A stretch of DNA of 64,000 bases from Angiostrongylus vasorum (lineage: Eukaryota > Nematoda > Chromadorea > Rhabditida > Metastrongylidae). The stretch lies in assembly GCA_018806985.1 (NCBI GenBank), contig JADANN010000424.1, forward strand, positions 1,355,001 to 1,419,000. The letters are read 5' to 3'. This document shows positions 42,263 to 52,699 of the stretch, piece after piece. How positions within the stretch are numbered: position 1 is the first letter of the stretch; each line of letters begins with the position of its first letter. Both the position numbers and the translations under genes were made by a program. Under the pieces are notes generated by a model, which was given only the letters and a program-made list of their open reading frames with translations, was not told the DNA's origin and searched no databases.

Positions 42263-44475
42263 CCTGCAAAATCTTAAAATCTGAACTTCAATGATTAGCA
42301 ATAGAGCAGAAAATGAAAGGATCAATCTTTTTCCACAAAACAAGGGTAAATCTAACTGGCAAATCCCTTCAGGCACTGCCCTGCTTCTTATATAACACGA
42401 TTCCTTGGATGAATCGCATGACGTATAAACGTCATTGAGAAAAGAGCAAAAGCTCTGGAAAATATTTCATTTTCCGCTTGCACTTGGTCGTCCGAGCTGT
42501 CTCTAAGGTCTTCACTAGCCAACGGAGGAACCGGCGACAATTTAACCGTGCTACTAGTTCATTTGATTTCATTTTGATTTTCCAATGTTCTATCAATAAC
42601 GATTTTTAAATTACTGGTTTTGCTTGAATTTTTCTGCTTTTCTCTTTCCTCGAAAAAGAAGAGGTTTCTTAGGCGCTGATATGATCCCGTGGTAGAAAAC
42701 ACTAACGTAGAGACATCGACTAAAGGAAACTGTACATTAACTATGATGTTGATTATTTCCACTAGGAAAGTCCTTTGTCCACGTTCGAAGAGGGAGTTTC
42801 TGAAATTTGCGATTTAATAAGAACAATCTCCTTCATCAGGATTCGGGTCACTTCACATCGTGATTGTTCATTATTTCGTGGATCCCGATAGGAAGTTTTC
42901 TCAGAGCCTTCCCGCAAGTATTTTGACATATGACACAAAAATTGCTTTCGCGCTTTGCCGTAGGGTTCATTATGTGCATGGGTAACTTGCAATGCTCCCC
43001 GAAAAGAATTGGAACTCATTTACTGCAGTTGTCTCCGAAGCACCACCCATGCACTTCCCATTTGCTCGATTGCAGACTTCTGGCCGAATCGATGTGTAGC
43101 ACACAACCGTACTTAGGCTAGCACATTAAAGCTTAGATGCCTGCGTACGTAGCATAAAGGTCACTTAATTGCTTGTTCTTGGACAAACGTATTTGCACGC
43201 TACATCCCACAACATGAATACGCATGAGCATGCAAATGTTTCAAGGCAATCCGGACCAATAAAGAGATGGATTTCATCCCAGTATCGAAGAGCTAGTGCA
43301 ATATGGCTTCTCTTCCGTATTCAAAATCTTTTTCTCTAGCCTTAGGATCCCATAACTATCCTAGGGACTTGATGTCTGAAGAGCCCTCAATGAGGAATAT
43401 TTGAGGAGTTTCATTGTTTTAATTGTATTTTTTTTCGCCCTGCCCGATTATATCATTCTCGACCTTCTGATTGATTAATCACAGAGATTTCTGCTACTCT
43501 GAAAGAATGACAGTCAAAAGTCAGCAGAAACCCCTTCCGTCCAGAAGGCCTGATAATTCCGAGTAACGAAATCCTAGAAATCCCTACCATGGCCACTTCG
43601 GAATTTCAGAGAAAACCAAACTCAAGCAGCATTCAGCATATCGATAAATACGGAATATGACATATCCTTAAACTGCCATTGAGCTCACGTATAAAACCGA
43701 CAGATGACGGTTACAAGGTATTTCTTTTATTTTTATTTTTTATTTGATCCGTCTTCATGTCTACTTTGCGGCTCCCAGCTCTTCTCACATTCGATTCGCT
43801 TCCTCGCATCCATTCCCCACGAAGATCTTCCAGCTTTTACGCGTGGCTTCGGTCTGCTTGAGGATTTCTATTTCATCTTGAATGTTGTAGAAGTGGGGGG
43901 CTGGAGCTTGGATTGCAGACAGCGATTTTTTTCCCCAGACAATTCCGGTACAAGGTATTTAATAGATCAAAAGAAGGGTTTTGTGGACCTTTGTATATGT
44001 GGGTACGGGCCATCATATACTTTTAATACCAAGGAAGTATATTGCAGCAGATGCTATGAAATATGTTTAGCTCTGGTTATATACAAAAATGATGTTTGCT
44101 TGATCAACTTATCGATTGTTATAAAAAACGAGTTCAGGGCGACCACCATAGTTGCAAGACACAATGTTTGTTCTTCGAACCAATCAAAATAAATGCTTCC
44201 CTCTGTCAAAGAAGTAGGAAGGAACTTCATGTAAGCAGGAGATTAAATGCGAGTAGCTCACTGGAGTTTTCCCTTGCATGGGTTTTCTCTTAACTGAGCA
44301 CCTCTTTGGTAATTTCAGACTCGTTAGATGACCTTGACAAAGGATAAACTTCTCGTTGTGAATCGCCCCACATCCAAAATGAAGGGTGTTAACCATTAAG
44401 AAGGCATAGTTGGATAACATTCGATTAAGTTTCCAATTACTGTGAGAACATTATATTCAAATAGGATAGACATTC
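42263..44475. other. Mostly unrecognised; scrap of RTE leader
   Basis: At about 43060-43225 TCGATTGCAGACTTCTGGCC and ATGAATACGC resemble the leader of the RTE at 55.2-55.3 kb (TTGATTGCAGGCTTTTGGCC, ATGAATACGC), so a 5' LINE fragment is likely. The minus frame 42762-43019 (85 codons) and the + frame 43704-44192 (162 codons) have no recognisable domains or splice context. I do not call them genes. Confidence 0.4.
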
Positions 44476-44550
44476 AAAGGTTAATGAGTTTGGCGTTGAT
44501 CTTTCGCTTAGGGGAAGCGTCAAGCATTTGACTTCATTAACCAATTGTTA
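44476..44550 (-). repeat. SINE tail fragment
   Basis: GGCGTTGATCTTTCGCTTAG and GCATTTGACTTCATTAACCA match the antisense 3' end of the SINE family. Confidence 0.6.
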
Positions 44551-44573
44551 GTGTTGCTTGCACAATGGGCGCC

Positions 44574-44852
44574 ACACAATTTTCAGCCGCTCCCGCGATG
44601 AGTTCATGTGTGACCCATCTCCTTCCGGAGCACCTCCCCCGCCTTCCCCCAGCAAATGGTCCTACATCTTCTTTTTTCCACTCCACAATTCGAATTTTTT
44701 CCGTTCCTTATTTTTAATCTATCTTTTCACATCTCATGCGTTCTATGTGTTCTTCTGCGTGTTGTTCTATATTTCGAGAACATATCCAACTCTTGTGCAC
44801 ACCAAAGAAGCTCATCCACCTTTAACTCATGTTTCTAGCAACACTTCTTAAG
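44574..44852 (+). CDS. Possible exon, very doubtful
   Basis: After ATTTTCAG, a locally GC-rich frame reads SRDEFMCDPSPSGAPPPPSP and then becomes hydrophobic (SLFLIYLFTSHAFYVFFC). A proline-rich stretch followed by a membrane-like segment could be a small exon, but no donor or partner exon is obvious. Listed only because the base composition changes sharply here. Confidence 0.12.
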
Positions 44853-45037
44853 GTCTTTGCATAATACCATACATTTCTTCCACATATAATTAAGTATATT
44901 TCCAATTTATAAGTTCAGAACAGAAGTTTTCTTGGAAACGCTGGCCACAAGATCTGTGTTGGACAGCCTGTCAAGTAATTACCAGAAGTGGAGCAAAAAA
45001 ATTATGTTGTAAAATAAACGGTCGAAAAGATTATGAC

Positions 45038-45658
45038 TTTAATGATGCTGAGATATTTGCAAAACTCCGGACCGCAGAGTGTCTACGGTGGGGAACGAAC
45101 GCGCTATTGTCCCTTTCCGGGGAGTAGCGCGCTCACCCACCACACCATGCGGGTCCTTCGTTCCGCCTGTCTCTCAGCTAGTTCTATTGATCTTTTGCCA
45201 TCAGCAATCATCCGTCAGCGGGATTGATCTGAGGGCCCAAATCGGCAACGAACCCAATTAAGCTGAGGCTGCAGTTATAATCACAATATTAACTTATTAT
45301 TTGCTGCCTATTCTCACTGCCGTTGAAAAGAACAGGGCAGTAAATAATAAGTTAAAATTGTGATTATAACTGCAGCCTCAGCTTAATTGGGTTCGTTGCC
45401 GATTTGGGCCCTCAGATCAATCCCGCTGACAGTGATTGCTGATGGCAAAAATCAATAGAACTAGCTGAGAGACAGGCAGAACGAGGACCCACATGGTGTG
45501 GTGGTGAGCGCCCTACTCCCCGGAAAGCAATAGCGTTCGTCCCACCGTAGGCCTGCGATCCCGAGCTTTGAAATATCTCAGCATCATTAAAGTTATATTT
45601 CGCAATACATACACTGCCGTTAAAAAGAATAGGCAGTAAATAATAAGTTAAAATTTAG
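45038..45658. repeat. ~600-bp palindrome of two FB units (FB copy 7)
   Basis: The left arm (45043-45320) and right arm (45340-45595) are reverse complements over nearly their whole length. They share AATGATGCTGAGATATTT, GAACGAACGCGCTATTG, CACCACACCATG(C/T)GGGTCC, GATTGATCTGAGGGCCCAAA and CAATTAAGCTGAGGCTGCAG. The centre is a short spacer near 45325-45340. Each arm contains a tRNA-like segment. The arms remain similar enough to fold into a single long hairpin as RNA or cruciform DNA. Confidence 0.88.
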
Positions 45659-45954
45659 AAAAGATTATGCTTCATGAGTTGTCACTCTCATGCCGGCTAG
45701 TTTGCTTGAAACGCTTGCATCGTACATCACTCACGAAGACTAAGCACCACAATGGTAGCTGAATGTGGAATTCGCCACCGCAATTACTTCTGTGGAACTA
45801 CCGTTGTATGAAATCAGTGTTTTCTACGTCCCAGACAAGACTATGTGAGGTTCAGTTTATCTTGCGCCCGATTTCGAAACAAGGGCTCTTTAAACACAAC
45901 GGTGCTCGCGTTTTCAAATGTGAAGCAAGGTTGCTATTGATGGGATTACGTTAA

Positions 45955-46165
45955 CCTTTTTATTTGCTGCCTATTATAATTTTTTCACGGCATGGCAAGA
46001 TGTGAAATACAACCACAACGATGCTGAGGAGGTAGAAAACTAACTGCGAGAAAGCAAGGGCCTCAGTGGTGCACTGTGTAATACGTAAGATCCCGGAAAG
46101 GATAATCGTGGTTCGATCTGGCCTTGAGTCCAAGTTTTGCGAACACCCTCAGCATCGTAGTGATT
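45955..46165. repeat. Foldback element (FB copy 8), core deleted
   Basis: Left end TTTTTATTTGCTGCCTATTA...CGATGCTGAGGA, then the right tRNA-like segment (CTCAGTGGTGCACTGTGTAA, GTGGTTCGATCTGGCC) and the end CCTCAGCATCGTAGTG. It is similar in build to FB copy 6. Confidence 0.65.
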
Positions 46166-47070
46166 TATGGGATAACACCACTACTCAGCTTTACTCATCG
46201 AAGCATCATTTCACAGTCAGTTGTTGACGCCCCTCCCCAAAATCAGGACTAATTAGGTGTACTAGCTACATCGCCAAAAATTGCCTTGTTCAAAAAGAAC
46301 AGCTGTAGTTAGACTTCAGTCGCTATGGTTTTGAAGAATGCGGATCCGCTGAGATATTAAGCACAAAAAAAAGTTTCTGTAGCAACTTCATGTAAGCTCG
46401 TCAATAAGACAAGCGATTGATTATCCCATTAGGCAACAAAATAACCAGGCTCTATTCTTTTCAGAGACAAATCCGTATAAATCACATCACCATCACTAAA
46501 GTTATAGAATTATGTTGGTATAACATACGACATGTGCTCTGAGATTATTGAGAGGGAAAAAAGAATATCCCAATTTTGCTGAAAATGAAGAGGTTTTCCA
46601 CAGAAAAATTTTTCCTTCTCCGTGTTTGTTGATCAAGGAGCTCAGTCATGCTAACCCAGAACCTCATTCCACAGTTGTTCAATTTTCCCATAATCTGTTA
46701 ACATTTCCAACTGAAAACAAAGCTACATCTGACTAGTAATAAACAGAATGAGAACATGACAGTGTGCCACGCAATTACTTAAGAAGGAGTCTACTCTCAA
46801 GTGTCTTCTTTATTCTCGTCGAAGTCTATATCTTTTTGTAAAGTACTGAATAGATAAAGGATGGTGGTGGGGTGGTTAAGAGAAGTTCTAAAAGGATAAA
46901 GTAGACGAAACACAGTTTTTGAGGAAAATCTGGTGTGAAAAGAAAGGAATTGGGGAAATAGCTCTTTCATAAACAAGTCTACGTCTTATTCATATCTTGA
47001 AAACTCAGTGAATGAATTCATTGATTAATGAATTTATGTATAACGGTTTGGTGTATATTCTTATTAAAAA
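46166..47070. other. No feature recognised
   Basis: AT-rich intergenic DNA. I see no supported exon, RNA gene or repeat family. Confidence 0.4.
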
Positions 47071-47357
47071 AGGATAAAGGATAAAGCTCTCGGTTTTGAG
47101 GGTCAGTTCGTGAGGGATGCGCCATGCATTCGACTTCATTAAACATCGCTTCGCGGTGATTGAATGCATATCTGGCGTTTACAATGACTCGCTGTGGCTT
47201 ACTGATGCATCGAGCCAGTGCTGCTATCCTCCCAGACAAGTCTGCTACCAACTTGCCTATCCCAGATGGGTGAAAGGCTTGGCGAGTCTGGGGCGCGGAG
47301 ATCGATCCTACATATGCATTGCTGGGCGCCTTTGACCAGTGCGCTACAAGCGCCCCT
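47071..47357 (-). repeat. tRNA-derived SINE copy 4
   Basis: Full-length. The minus-strand tail is GAGAGCTTTATCCTTTATCC, showing the tandem TTTATCC tail. Head GGGGCGCTTGTAGCGCACTG with B-box region AGGATCGATCTCCG. Confidence 0.85.
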
Positions 47358-47389
47358 ATATATTCTTATTAGTATATATTATATGGTTG

Positions 47390-47565
47390 TATAATATGTA
47401 GACACGGTGGTAGTCGTGCCGAGCATGGTGCTGGTTTGATTCCGGGCTAGACTCACCAAGCCTCTCATCCCTCCTGAGTCTGGAAATTGGTACCGGATTC
47501 GTCAGCGAAAAAGCACTCTCTGCAATCCAGTTGGGAACACTCCAGCGACTATCTTGGGATTCCAG
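47390..47565 (+). repeat. Diverged sense tRNA-like SINE (related family)
   Basis: A-box-like CACGGTGGTAGTCGTGCCGA and B-box GGTTTGATTCCGGGC are spaced as in a tRNA. They are followed by TCACCAAGCCTCTCATCCCT and GGAAATTGGTACCGGATTC, which correspond to the SINE body in sense. It shares only the first part with the main family. Confidence 0.6.
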
Positions 47566-48239
47566 CGAGGATCGACTTGACCAGAATTCTGCAACATTCA
47601 ACAGGAAATGAAAAAATCCTCAAGTAACAGCCGAAGCCACACGTAAAGGTTGGAAGACCTTAGTGGATGATAGATTAGAGGAAACGAATCGAATCTGAGC
47701 AGTGCTGAGATCCGCACGCGTGTAGAGGGTTCGTGTAAAAATAAAACAAAAAAATATAGGTATATAGTATGCAGTACATATCTTAAATTAGCATTTATTC
47801 GTCGTAAGCTGCACAAAGATTTCGCAACCAAGATATCACCATTCCACAACGATATTAACATTGACGACAAAAGAGGGGTTAGACAAGACGATACCATCTC
47901 GCCAAAATTATTCACCGCCACCCTCCAGGACGTCATGCGAAAATTGGAATGGGATAATATGGAGTGAAAATCGATGGTCGGCAGTTACACCATCTTCGGT
48001 TTGCTGATGACATCTTCCTTATAAAATCAAAAAATTAGCAAAGCGGAGCAAATGCTTGCCGACTTTGATAAAGCATGCGGAAGAATCGGTCTTCGACTAA
48101 ATCTTACAAAAGCCATGTTGTTGAGAAATGAGTTGGTCTTTTTTCAGAACCGACTTTTCTTTAACCTCAGTATGACTAATCAATATGTATTCTTCCATTG
48201 ATAAGCTTACACGAGGTTGATAATATTCTTTATTTTCGG

Positions 48240-48272
48240 ATAACGTTTCGATGGTATCGTCTTCATCAGAGC
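48240..48272 (-). ncRNA. Hammerhead-like motif, left arm (H7)
   Basis: Minus strand CUGAUGA, extra A, GACG..CAUC stem with one C-A mismatch and loop AUAC, GAAAC GUUAU. Mildly decayed relative to H1 and H2. Confidence 0.38.
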
Positions 48273-48737
48273 CGACGATCCGAGTCGATAGTCCACCATT
48301 CTTTTTCGTTTCGATGTGGCGTCTTCGGCATCATATCCAGTTGTGTCTTCCTCAGCGGACCATCTCTGGAATAAGGCATACTCGCTCGGTAATGCTTTTT
48401 TGTGCAGGGATGACGATAGTTGATAACTGTGATTTTTCGCTAATAGTAACTTGTTTTTCCCGGAAAATCAATCCTGTAGAAGTCGGTGTCATAATCAGCT
48501 AGTATAAAACATAACGATATTTCAAAACCGACTTTCCTTTAGCCTCAGTACAACTAATCAATATGCATTCTTTCTGTGACAAGCTTATAGCTCCACAGCC
48601 TTGTATAAAAGGGCATCATCGAGTGAGTATGGCTCATTCGAGAGAGATGCTGCACTGAGGAAGACCTGTCTAGATGCGCGACGATGACGTCACCTCGAGA
48701 ACGCGAGCAACTGTGGACCATCGACTGGGATCATCGC

Positions 48738-48772
48738 CTGTGATGAAGACGATACCGTCGAGACGTTAGCCG
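48738..48772 (+). ncRNA. Hammerhead-like motif, right inverted arm (H8)
   Basis: + strand: TGATGA box, extra A, perfect GACG/CGUC stem with loop AUAC. GAAAC has become GAGAC and the CUG start is altered to CTG-TGATGA, so this copy should be inactive. Confidence 0.35.
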
Positions 48773-49552
48773 AGAATAAAGAATGCTATCAACCTTGTGT
48801 AAGCTTATCAAAGGAAGAATACATATTGAATTGGTATTGTATGCTTCATTCACGCTCAAGGGAATGAACCTTTTCGAATTCTCCAGTTACTTCCATCTAG
48901 GTCAGGAAATCAACGTGATGAACGACTTAGCTTCAGAGGTGAGCAAGAGAAAACAAACGGGTTGGAAAATTTTCAAGAGCATGGAGGATGTAGTGAAGAG
49001 AATGAGGAGCGTTTGCCTTCGTGCCCCACCTTTTCGACTCTATTCTTCTTGCCTTGGCGTACGCATCAGAAACCTCTGCACTACGAAAGCAGGATGAAAG
49101 AGTCATCGTTACTTTACGCTTAGTCGAAAGGGCGTTTCTAGGAATACATTGTGTTACACAAGTGAGGAGAGGTATTCGATGCTCCAACCTGCGTCCGCGA
49201 TCAGAAATCAGAGATGCCGTTCTATACGCCAAACTGTCGGAGATAAGGTGGGTGGGACACTTAATGAGTATGAAGGACAACCGATGAACAACAGCCGTTA
49301 GTAGTTGGATTCTTCGAGATGTCAAAAGTACTGCCGGAAGACTGCCTCCCGGTGGTCAGAGTTCCTCACCAAAAGCCTAAAAGAAAGCTATGATGCTCAA
49401 CGAGTTCCTAGAGCGAGCCGAATCCACTGGGCTGCTCCTGCACCCGACAAGGAAAAATGGAAGATTTACTGGCGCCCGTCTGAGTCACTAGACGATCAAC
49501 GGGGCGATAGCTGATACAGTTGATATATATTAGCTTGGGAGTCATAAAGCAC

Positions 49553-49800
49553 GTAGAGACCAGGCTCTGAAACCTCATTGGAGATGAATGATAAATTCGA
49601 CTCCATTAGCCGTGATCGAAGTAGTCGAATACACATTTGGTCTACGCAATGACTTGTGAGGCCTTGACTGATGTAAATATAAACTCAGTGTGATCATTTT
49701 CTATTTACTGCCCATTCTTTTTCATTTCAGGGTATGATATGAATTACACCTACAATAATGTTGAGATATTTGCAAAATTCTGGATCGCAGAAATAAGTCT
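49553..49800. repeat. SINE fragment and FB left arm (FB copy 9)
   Basis: 49553-49680 is a diverged antisense SINE stretch (GACTCCATTAGCCGTGATCG, GAATACACATTTGGTCTACG). 49692-49800 is the FB left end (TCTATTTACTGCCCATTCTT, GGGTATGATATGAATTACAC, ATGTTGAGATATTTGCAAAA). Both are partial. Confidence 0.6.
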
Positions 49801-50645
49801 GCAGCCAATTCTCCGAGCATGGAGGCATGGGAAGCCTGGCTGGGCCGAGGTGTAGAGTCGAACTAACGACCAGGCAGGAAATGCAGTGGAAGGTTTTCAG
49901 TGTTTCCAACGTTCTCATTCACTCGATAGTTAATTGCTATGTTATACAGTGGGAGGTCAACATTTGAGCGCATCGTTTTCCCGATCAACTTCCCACGTAT
50001 AACCAAGATAGTAGCACTCATGGTCCTACTGTTATTAAACACCTCTCACTCATAATCAGTGAATAGGTGTCGAAATGGGTACACGACGCTTGCAGAATAA
50101 GGAAAAACACAGCATGCGATATTTTTACTTATTTTTAAAAGATGTACCGTAGAAAGTTATTCCCATAGTTAATGTTCGTTGATTTCTGTTGATATGGTAT
50201 AATTTGAACATCGACTGGCTTGCTAACTTTAGATGGCGATCGTGAGGGACTTTCACCTCGTATTTTGATAGTAATCACTCTGACGAACAGTTACGATGAG
50301 AACTCCACGTCCCATTTAGCTTGATGCGCTTCCAAAACTAGGTTTCCGCTTGCTGTTCTTTCTCTTTTCTTTTCCAATATTTTTTCGTAGAGCAAAAAAG
50401 GATACAAAACACATGTAAATTGAGAAATTTCAAAAAGGAAGAAAGTGAAGAACAAAGTGAAGAAGAAAGGTAAAACTGCGCCTAATTGTATGTGACTACC
50501 ACTCGCGACTCTATCCATTGTAGAATTCGTCCAAACGAAAAAAAACGTAGGTCATTTCGTTATTTATTAGGGATAGAAGTTGGCGAAGAAAGTTCAGTCG
50601 GACAAAACATGCATCGATATCAATGCATCTGGTCATCTTCCTATC
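49801..50645. other. No gene recognised
   Basis: No supported exon. The minus-strand Phe-rich frame at 50291-50518 is low-complexity sequence. Confidence 0.4.
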
Positions 50646-51246
50646 TCCTTTTGTTAAAAATAATTTTTTGTTGTGGAAGTCCTTCAGAATGCGATAATTT
50701 TTGTCGCGCTATTTCAGGTGGAATACCTTTCTTGCAGTTACGCAAAAATAAAGGTGTTTTTGCCATCAATCTTCTTAACCTTTCCTCACGAAACCATTCG
50801 TGTAATTTTCGCATTTTTCTCAACGAATCAGTTTTTATTTTTAGTCCACTGGTTTTGTCAATTTTTTGGAGGCTTGGGCTTCCTCTACACCTATCCCGAC
50901 AAGCTACAGTTTGGTAGCCACTGGAAACGGCTATTCGCCGCGCCGGTTTCCGGGGTTCTTCTTTCTGCTCTTTTCCTGTGAACACGCTGGTTGCTGTTCG
51001 AAACATGTTTCTTACAAGCGCACTTTTTGTGTGTGAGGGGTGAGAGGAGGGGTAATGATCCAGTATGCCTTCACTACTTGGCTTTCGCTACCGCTTCGTA
51101 GTGTGGTCATTTTCGAATAGGTTAATTTGAACATCGAAGCCAGTTTTCTTCCGGCTTCTCTCGGATAAACTTGATGTAATCAGACTTTTCATTCAACAAC
51201 TCAAAACATTTGTTCATTTCTCTCGCGTTGATCAAACGACAATGCA

Positions 51247-51316
<70 letters not shown>

Positions 51317-51605
51317 TATACATAGATATATGTACATATATTTACGTATACAGTAGCGTAATGGCCGGACATCGGTTGCTGGTGCTTCCACCTTAGATAG
51401 AAATGCAATAGCAAGCCTTCGTGCTAGTCGTTGTCCCATTGCCAACCCTCTCATGTGTGCGTAATACCTCCCGGGCTATCTGCATATTGAACAGTATAGG
51501 CACTCCTTTAAGAGTATCACCAACTGCTGAATCGTGAAGCTATACGTGTTTATTGCTCCTCCGTGTTGTATAAGGAGTTCGAAAATGGCTTGAATATGTG
51601 TTTCA
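50646..51605 (-). mobile_element. Penelope-like element P3, truncated at both ends, with a TA expansion
   Basis: Minus strand from 51605: HIQAIFELLIQHGGAINTYS (decayed frame), LLKECLYCSIC, RGLAMGQRLARRLAIAFLSK to RPLRYC, then a TA microsatellite where the catalytic YIDD should be. It continues to a C-terminal basic region (NMFRTATSVFTGKEQKEEPR, near 51000) and ends near 50650 before any GIY-YIG domain. Compared with P2 it lacks the N-terminus and the endonuclease. Confidence 0.85.
51248..51348. repeat. TA microsatellite inside the P3 RT catalytic motif
   Basis: Nearly pure (TA)n flanked by CGTTACGCTACTGTATAC on one side (minus strand) and ATGATTGCATTGTCG on the other. These match the bases on either side of the YIDD codons in P2. 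Confidence 0.9.
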
Positions 51606-52094
51606 AACGTTGATGTTTGTAGGTTCTGCTGTTCATTTTTTTCCCCGCCACACGACCAGTTTTGTCTTTCGGGCTTTTTTTGTGGAACTTTTTTAAAACT
51701 ACAGTATTTTCATCCGAGTTATGCAAATTTCTAAAGGACTTGTTAAGGTCAGTGGTTTGATAATAAACAACACTGAGAGTTTCCTCGGATCTACTGAACA
51801 TTCCCACACTCTGAGATGAAGTAACTAAAAATACGATATGGGCTGAGAATGGCCGAGTTGTCTGCAAAAGCACAAAAAGAAACAGGAGGAAAAAATGAAA
51901 ACTATACAAATGAGCTCAGGTCTACTTTCCATTACTAAGCACAGATATAGATATCCTCTGCGTTCTTCATGATACCATCGTTCACGAAGCTTTCTTCTTC
52001 TGGTTTCCTTCACTGTTTGTTGACCAGTCGGCGGAGTGCTGCTTTCTATCGTATTAATAACCAACTGATCTTGTTATTCCTCAATTCTATTAGG
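51606..52094. other. Unrecognised; one minus-strand frame
   Basis: A 119-codon minus frame (51909-51550) starts with a signal-like hydrophobic stretch (FHFFLLFLFVLLQTTRPFSA) and runs into the P3 remnant. A strong acceptor (TGCTTTTGCAG) lies within that hydrophobic part, so the apparent signal sequence could be intronic pyrimidine tract. No family recognised. Confidence 0.2.
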
Positions 52095-52699
52095 TTGTAT
52101 CACCTGTATCACTTGTAGCCCCGTTGATCGTCGAGTGACTCGAACGGGTGCCAATAAATCTTCCATTTTTCCCTGTCGCGTGCATGAGTAACCAACAGAG
52201 TTCTGCTCGCTCTAGTGACTCGTCGAGCATCATATCTTTCTTCTAGGCTGTTCGTGGGGAACTCTGACCATAGGGTCGGTGGTCTTCCTGCTGTGCGTTT
52301 GACATCCCGAGGAATCCAGTCACTAGTGGTTTTTGTCCATCGGTTGTCGTTCACACACATTAGGTGTCCGGCTCATCTCATCTTCGACCGTTTGGCGTAC
52401 AGAACGGTATCTTTAGTTTTTTTGATCGCTGACGCACGTCGGAGCTTCAGATCCCTTACCTTGCTTGTGTGACAAGGGGTACTCCTAGCATTGTCCTTTC
52501 GACTGCGCGTTTGATAACGCTGAGTGGTCTTTCATTCTGCTTACCTAGCGACCAGGTTTATGACGAATACATTAAGGCAGGAAGAATCGTGGGGTCGAGA
52601 AGGTGGGCACGAAGTCGGGTGTTCTTTGTTCTGTTCACTACATCCGCGATGCTCTTCAAATCTCCCCCATGCCGCTCGATTACTTCTGCTCGACTCTGG

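Larger units (their letters stand above)
48138..48827. mobile_element. Non-autonomous inverted-repeat element with hammerhead-like ends, inserted in a LINE
   Basis: About 690 bases between GAGTTGGT (48130-48137) and GAATTGGT (48828-48835), a likely 8-base target duplication. The left part (48140-48515) holds CGACTTTTCTTTAACCTCAG, AAGCTTACACGAGGTTGATA, a hammerhead-like motif and the body shared with 4.4-4.7 kb. The leading segment recurs at 48523-48590, and the remainder is an inverted copy of the left part ending ATCAACCTTGTGTAAGCTTA. Direct partial repeat plus inverted copy is the arrangement typical of Penelope-like elements. No RT or endonuclease is present. Confidence 0.8.
47800..49520 (+). 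mobile_element. RTE-type LINE relic, lineage A copy 1 (interrupted)
   Basis: + strand: RT block DDKRGVRQDDTISPKLF (47860-47910), FADD box TTTGCTGATGACATCTTCC near 48000, DFDKACGRIGLRLNLTKAML to 48120. The C-terminal half resumes at 48836 (FTLKGMNLFEFSS) and runs through LALAYASETSALRKQDERVI and the terminal KEKWKIYWRPSESLDDQRGD at about 49500. The interruption is the 48138-48827 element. The copy is 5' truncated with scattered stops. Confidence 0.85.

Noticed and set aside
43704..44192. 162-codon + strand frame
   Set aside because: No domain, odd composition and no splice or homology support; I judged it chance.
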